From an uncultured Erysipelotrichales bacterium (lineage in GTDB: Bacteria; Bacillota_I; Bacilli_A; Erysipelotrichales; Coprobacillaceae): a DNA stretch of 64,000 nucleotides. The stretch spans positions 55,656 through 119,655 of the forward strand of contig CAJTTM010000004.1 in assembly GCA_910579135.1 (NCBI GenBank), written 5' to 3'. The notes under the pieces are model-generated. The model worked only from the letters and a program-made list of their open reading frames with translations. It did not search any database and was not told where the DNA came from. Within the stretch, counting starts at the first letter, position 1, and every line of letters begins with the position of its first letter. The position numbers and the translations under genes were made by a program. Shown one piece after another: positions 60,189 to 64,000 of this stretch.

Positions 60189-60832
60189 TATTTACTCACA
60201 CCTTCCTTTTTAGATTTTCTTATTTTTAACCATTGTACAAACCCTAAAATACAACCAAGTGTAATAAACGCTCCTGCAGGTTGAGTAAATAAACTGACTG
60301 CATATTCTTCAAATAATTTTAAATCAAATATAACTTGTGAAGAATCAAAAGGATTCAATAAAGAAATACCACCTGTTCCAATTAACTCTCTAAAAAAGGA
60401 AATCACAACAACCGCAAACGTATATCCTAGCCCCATTCCAATTGCATCTAACAAGGAATCAAAAATACCATTCTTACTTGCAAATGCTTCTGCTCTTCCT
60501 AAAATAATACAATTCACTACAATTAATGGAATAAATACTCCTAAAGAATTATATAAAGCTGGAGTATAAGCATTCATCAATAACTGTACACATTTAACTA
60601 ATGTTGCAATAATAACAATAAATACTGGTATTCTTATTTCATTAGGAATGATTTTTCTTAACAATGAAATAATCATATTACTCATAATAAGTACTGCAGT
60701 AACAGCCATTCCCATACCAACTGCATTTGTTAAATTAGTCGTAATCGCAAGGGATGAACACATTCCAAGCAATAAAATAAAGATAGGATTTTCTACAAAT
60801 AAACCCTTTTTTAATATATCAATCTTTTTCAT
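60188..60832 (-). CDS. rnfE: RnfE membrane subunit
   Basis: A 214-residue protein with six helices, homologous to RnfA but inverted. It has FVENPIFILLLGMCSSLAITTNLTNAVGMG at the start and LIVVNCIILGRAEAFASKNG in the middle, with both conserved Cys positions. GGAGG precedes the ATG. Overlap with rnfA shows cotranslation. Confidence 0.95.
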   Translation of the reverse strand: MKKIDILKKGLFVENPIFILLLGMCSSLAITTNLTNAVGMGMAVTAVLIMSNMIISLLRKIIPNEIRIPVFIVIIATLVKCVQLLMNAYTPALYNSLGVFIPLIVVNCIILGRAEAFASKNGIFDSLLDAIGMGLGYTFAVVVISFFRELIGTGGISLLNPFDSSQVIFDLKLFEEYAVSLFTQPAGAFITLGCILGFVQWLKIRKSKKEGVSK

Positions 60833-60843
60833 GTTTCTCCCTC

Positions 60844-61368
60844 CTATTTAAAATGAGCATTATAATGAGTTACAGCTTGATCAATCCCTTTAACAACAGC
60901 AGTAGATGAAATAGTTGCTCCACTTATTGTATCAATACTATCACCAATATTTTTTCCTACAATACTCTTTTGAAATGGTTCATCTCCTACTTGGGAACCA
61001 AAACCATTTGTTTCTGTTGAACAATCAATAACTTCATACCCTTTGTAAGTTCCATCTTTATCTAAAGCTATTAAATAAACAATAGCACCACCATACCCAT
61101 TACTAGAAATCTTATAAACATATCCTCTTATCTCCCCTTGAGATTTCACTTCATAACACCCTTGAATCAAATCATAATCATCTAATCCAGTTTGTACTTC
61201 ACTAAATTCTTCACCTTGATCATAAATCTTTATCAGATTCTCTTTTTCACTTGCGAGTTTCGCCTCTTGAATAATTAGATCAGTTACATTATATACAGCT
61301 GATAAAGCTGCACCAGATAAGCCAGCGATTAATGCAAGGAAAACGGTTAACTTTAATATTTTTGCCAT
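60844..61368 (-). CDS. rnfG: RnfG, covalent-flavin subunit
   Basis: A 174-residue protein with an N-terminal helix (KLTVFLALIAGLSGAALSAVY) and the FMN-binding domain. The flavin-attachment motif SGATISS (Thr of SGAT) is near 150. It transfers electrons on the outside of the membrane. The ATG at 61368 is preferred because GGAGG is just upstream; the longer frame begins inside rnfD. The order C-D-G-E-A-B is standard. Confidence 0.94.
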   Translation of the reverse strand: MAKILKLTVFLALIAGLSGAALSAVYNVTDLIIQEAKLASEKENLIKIYDQGEEFSEVQTGLDDYDLIQGCYEVKSQGEIRGYVYKISSNGYGGAIVYLIALDKDGTYKGYEVIDCSTETNGFGSQVGDEPFQKSIVGKNIGDSIDTISGATISSTAVVKGIDQAVTHYNAHFK

Positions 61369-61384
61369 TTCTATTTCCTCCCTA

Positions 61385-62512
61385 TTAACCATTATCTTCT
61401 AATAGATAATCATGAGTCATATGACTCATACTGCTTGCTTCATCTTTCATTGATAAACTAATACCAAAGATGCAACCAATAGCTAACCCTAAAGCAATAA
61501 TAATAGCTGTAAATTGTTTTACAATATTTTGATTAGTTCTTCCTAAAACCAACGAATCAATCAATGGTGTTAACATATTCATGATCAATATTGAAAACAA
61601 TACACCTTCTGGATAATTTGCTTTTAAACGAATAATCATCGTTAAAAAACCTAGACATATTCCATAAAGGATCTTCCCTAAAGGACTTGTAGGTGAAGTA
61701 ACTGGATCAGTTGCCATAAATATAGCACCAAATACAACTCCACCAATACATAAATGAGTTAGAGGATAAGTCAATGGATCTAACCCATTCATTAATGCAA
61801 ATACTTCTGCAAGAATAAGGACAGTTCCTAAATAAGCAACTGGAATACGAGCATCAAAAACTTTTAGACATGCAAGAATAATACCTAAAACTAAAATGAT
61901 CCAAATGCAAGTTTCTCCTAATGTTCCTCCATGATTCCCTAAAAACAAATCGAGTAAAGAATATTGAAAAGCCTGTCCTCCAAGCCAACTTGTAGAAACA
62001 AGTTGAGTAGCTGGGGTAGCTTGACTGACAACATCTACTCCATTAGATAAATAAGGTACAAGTGAGGCACCAAATGATAAATGAACAATAACTCTTCCTA
62101 CTAATGCAGGATTAAAGATATTTTGTCCAAATCCACCATATACTAATTTCCCTAAAAAAATAGCGCAGAATGAACCAATGGAAACAACATATAATGGTGT
62201 TCCTATTGGTAGTGTTAATGCTAAAATAATGGCTGTTACAAGTGGAAATGAATTTTTTATTTCTTGTAAAATATTCTTCTTATGGATTTTAGCCCATAAT
62301 GTTTCTGTTATTAATGCAGTTATAATTGAAACTGCATATATAAGCAAGGCTTTTATCATATATGATTGACCTTGATTCCCTTTGGTCAATATTGGACTTA
62401 TCAATGTATATATAACTATCACCAATAAACCTATAGTCAAATAATTCATTATCTTTGTTGTAGAAAGTTTTTGTCTATAATTAGGTGATGTTCTTTGTAA
62501 TGTAATCTTCAT
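61385..62512 (-). CDS. rnfD: RnfD membrane subunit
   Basis: A 375-residue protein with about ten helices. The flavin-attachment motif MATDPVTSPTSPLGKIL is visible near 265-282. A further block is GKLVYGGFGQNIFNPALVGRV. The extreme C-terminus (SSMSHMTHDYLLEDNG) is a soluble tail. It forms part of the Na+ or H+ path. GGAG precedes the ATG. Confidence 0.95.
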   Translation of the reverse strand: MKITLQRTSPNYRQKLSTTKIMNYLTIGLLVIVIYTLISPILTKGNQGQSYMIKALLIYAVSIITALITETLWAKIHKKNILQEIKNSFPLVTAIILALTLPIGTPLYVVSIGSFCAIFLGKLVYGGFGQNIFNPALVGRVIVHLSFGASLVPYLSNGVDVVSQATPATQLVSTSWLGGQAFQYSLLDLFLGNHGGTLGETCIWIILVLGIILACLKVFDARIPVAYLGTVLILAEVFALMNGLDPLTYPLTHLCIGGVVFGAIFMATDPVTSPTSPLGKILYGICLGFLTMIIRLKANYPEGVLFSILIMNMLTPLIDSLVLGRTNQNIVKQFTAIIIALGLAIGCIFGISLSMKDEASSMSHMTHDYLLEDNG

Positions 62513-62525
62513 ATAGTTCTCCTTT

Positions 62526-63833
62526 CTACTTCTTTTTCATTCTATTTGCGATTTGTTGACGACGCTTACCTTTACCAACCATATCTGTCACTTCTATCTT
62601 ACTAGGACAAATATAAGTACACATACCACATTCAATACAACGTTCTACTTCTAATTTTTCTAATAATTCTTTATTAGCTGATTTTTCAGCTTGCATAATA
62701 CGTACTGGTTGTAAGTGTGCAGGACAATGTAAAGTACATTCTCCACACTTCAAACATGGTAAAGTATGAATTTTTTCTTTTTTCATAACAGTGATTCCAT
62801 TTGTATATGAACAAATCACAAATTTATCATTCATAACAGATTTCCCCATCAATGGTCCACCACCAACTACAAATCCATCACATTCTTCATCTATATAACC
62901 ACCTATTTTTTCAACAATATAGTCAACAGGTGTTCCTACTGCTACTTCTACATTTTGAGGATATTTTAAACCGTTTCCTGAAAATGTAACAACTCTATGG
63001 GTAATAGCTTTTCCTTCTCTTATTCCTTTTGAAAGAGCTATTGCTGTAGAAGCATTATTGACAATGACACCAATTTCCCCTGGTAACTTATCATATTCTT
63101 TTTTAAATACAGTTTCCACAAGTACTCTTTCCCAACCCATTGGATAACGGTCAGGAACTTCTCTTGGTTCAATGTTATCATAGTTCTTTGCTTCTTCTAA
63201 TAACATCTCCCATAAGTCTGGCTTATGCTCTTTGATTGCGATAATAGCTTTAGAGGCATTGGCAGCTTTGATCATATAATGTGCTCCATCAAACAGTGCT
63301 TTAATATCCCTTTTCATTGATAAATGATCACTCGTTAAAAAAGGTTCACATTCTACACCATTAATTAAAATCGTATGAATATTTTTAACCTGATTGTATT
63401 TTATATAAGTAGGGAAACCAGATCCACCTAATCCTATGAGTCCTAATTCCTTTATAGCATTAAAAACATCTTCTTGATTCATATGATCAGGTTCTAAAAT
63501 ATCAATTGCTTTTACAGTTTTGTTCAAATGATCATTTTCTATAACAATATGATTCTGCATTCTTTTTGATATATGCATTCTTTTTTCAAACCCTTTTACT
63601 ATACCTGATACAGAAGAATATATTGGAACATACATGCTTTTTCTTGTCGCAAGTTTTTGTCCAACACATACATAATCTCCTTCCTTTACATGAATATCAA
63701 AATCAGTTGCTGCTCCTATAACTAAGGGAATATAAACTATGTCAGGAGTTTCAATTGATAGTATTGGTAAATTTTTTGTTAAATCTTTTTGTCCATTTAA
63801 CTTTGCTTTACCTATTCCAGATAATAAATACAT
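62526..63833 (-). CDS. rnfC: RnfC, NADH-binding Fe-S subunit
   Basis: A 435-residue cytosolic subunit. A Gly-rich nucleotide/FMN site GLIGLGGSGFPTYIKY (near 131-146) is followed by the NuoF-like region (ILINGVECEPFLTSDH). The C-terminal two 4Fe-4S motifs are CLKCGECTLHCP and CIECGMCTYICP (near 362-373 and 399-410). It is first in the rnf operon; the complex couples ferredoxin oxidation to NAD+ reduction and ion export. GGAGGGGG precedes the ATG. Confidence 0.96.
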   Translation of the reverse strand: MYLLSGIGKAKLNGQKDLTKNLPILSIETPDIVYIPLVIGAATDFDIHVKEGDYVCVGQKLATRKSMYVPIYSSVSGIVKGFEKRMHISKRMQNHIVIENDHLNKTVKAIDILEPDHMNQEDVFNAIKELGLIGLGGSGFPTYIKYNQVKNIHTILINGVECEPFLTSDHLSMKRDIKALFDGAHYMIKAANASKAIIAIKEHKPDLWEMLLEEAKNYDNIEPREVPDRYPMGWERVLVETVFKKEYDKLPGEIGVIVNNASTAIALSKGIREGKAITHRVVTFSGNGLKYPQNVEVAVGTPVDYIVEKIGGYIDEECDGFVVGGGPLMGKSVMNDKFVICSYTNGITVMKKEKIHTLPCLKCGECTLHCPAHLQPVRIMQAEKSANKELLEKLEVERCIECGMCTYICPSKIEVTDMVGKGKRRQQIANRMKKK

Positions 63834-63857
63834 ACTTCCCCCTCCGTTCCTTTTTTG

Positions 63858-63934
63858 ATTATAACACCTTTTTTCACCGATAGAAAGCGATTACAAAAAG
63901 TAATTTTTTCACATTGAAAGTAAATTTTTCACAT
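63858..63934 (-). promoter_or_regulatory. rnf operon promoter with upstream direct repeats
   Basis: An extended -10 (TGT-TATAAT, 63863-63858 for the box) lies about 25 bases before rnfC. Upstream, on the minus strand, ATGTGAAAAATTTA and ATGTGAAAAAATTA (63934-63921 and 63914-63901) form direct repeats 20 bp apart, reminiscent of half-sites of the Rex type. Inference. Confidence 0.45.
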
Positions 63935-63944
63935 AAAAGAAAAA

Positions 63945-64000
63945 GGAGGCTGTAACGAAATAAAATATTAATACAGTCTATCAAAAAAGGACAATGTTGT
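63945..64000. other. Unassigned window end
   Basis: The last 56 bases contain AGGAGGCTGTAACGAAAT and end without a gene. It may be a terminator arm or the edge of an insertion sequence; the other half is outside the window. Confidence 0.25.

Noticed and set aside
63945..64000. Left end of an insertion sequence
   Set aside because: GGCTGTAACGAAAT is suggestive of a terminal repeat, but only one end is visible and no transposase is in view.
1..64000. CRISPR array
   Set aside because: No regularly spaced repeat with unique spacers was found; the LytTR repeats are operator pairs and the larC repeat is coding.

Overview
The window is strongly AT-rich DNA from a low-GC Gram-positive anaerobe. Its gene content (V-type ATPase, Rnf complex, nickel-pincer cofactor synthesis, rubrerythrin, AgrC/AgrA-type signalling, many small membrane proteins) suggests a gut Firmicute of the Erysipelotrichales/Coprobacillaceae type. 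That assignment is an inference from content and codon use; no 16S rRNA is present.

Left part (1-8.9 kb): the 5' end of mutS runs off the left edge. Next come a His-rich exported protein, an ECF sigma factor and an RsgI-like anti-sigma factor, then a lipase-like hydrolase. From about 3422 to 8773 there is a small integrated element in the 3' end of tRNA-Trp. It carries a tyrosine recombinase, an AAA ATPase, a winged-helix protein, a GNAT acetyltransferase, a RibD-like reductase and a small protein, and is flanked by direct repeats of the tRNA 3' end.

Core part (8.9-34.4 kb): rhodanese-like protein, prolyl-tRNA synthetase, membrane metallophosphoesterase, XRE/DUF4097 pair, amino-acid permease, M18 aminopeptidase, Gfo/Idh oxidoreductase, polysaccharide deacetylase, MarR/MATE pair, ABC exporter and a YoaK-like protein. 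A nickel operon follows (DUF3842, nikMN, nikQ, nikO, larB, larC, larE), which imports Ni and builds the nickel-pincer cofactor; the consumer enzyme LarA is not in view. Then an orphan PTS IIB-like protein, TcdA, a GGDEF/EAL protein and an unrecognised two-gene operon.

34.4-48.8 kb: a complete V-type ATPase operon (G-C-I'-I-K-F-E-A-B-D) with an extra truncated paralogue of the I subunit. A four-gene operon of HAD phosphatase, unknown protein, lipoprotein nuclease and transglutaminase follows, then an exported protein.

48.2-55.6 kb is the most unusual region. An AgrC-like kinase and a LytTR response regulator sit beside a tandemly duplicated array of tiny membrane-protein genes. Five tandem operators, each two 12-bp repeats exactly 21 bp apart, lie before the exported protein, the two intact array units, a third decayed unit and a distal membrane protein. 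Two units begin with an identical 31-codon ORF overlapping the next gene by ATGA. This looks like a peptide-signalling or bacteriocin/immunity-type regulon that I do not recognise.

Right part (55.6-64 kb): CDF metal transporter, PHP phosphatase, Rrf2-like regulator, rubrerythrin and a complete Rnf operon (C-D-G-E-A-small Cys-rich protein-B) whose RnfB is very short.
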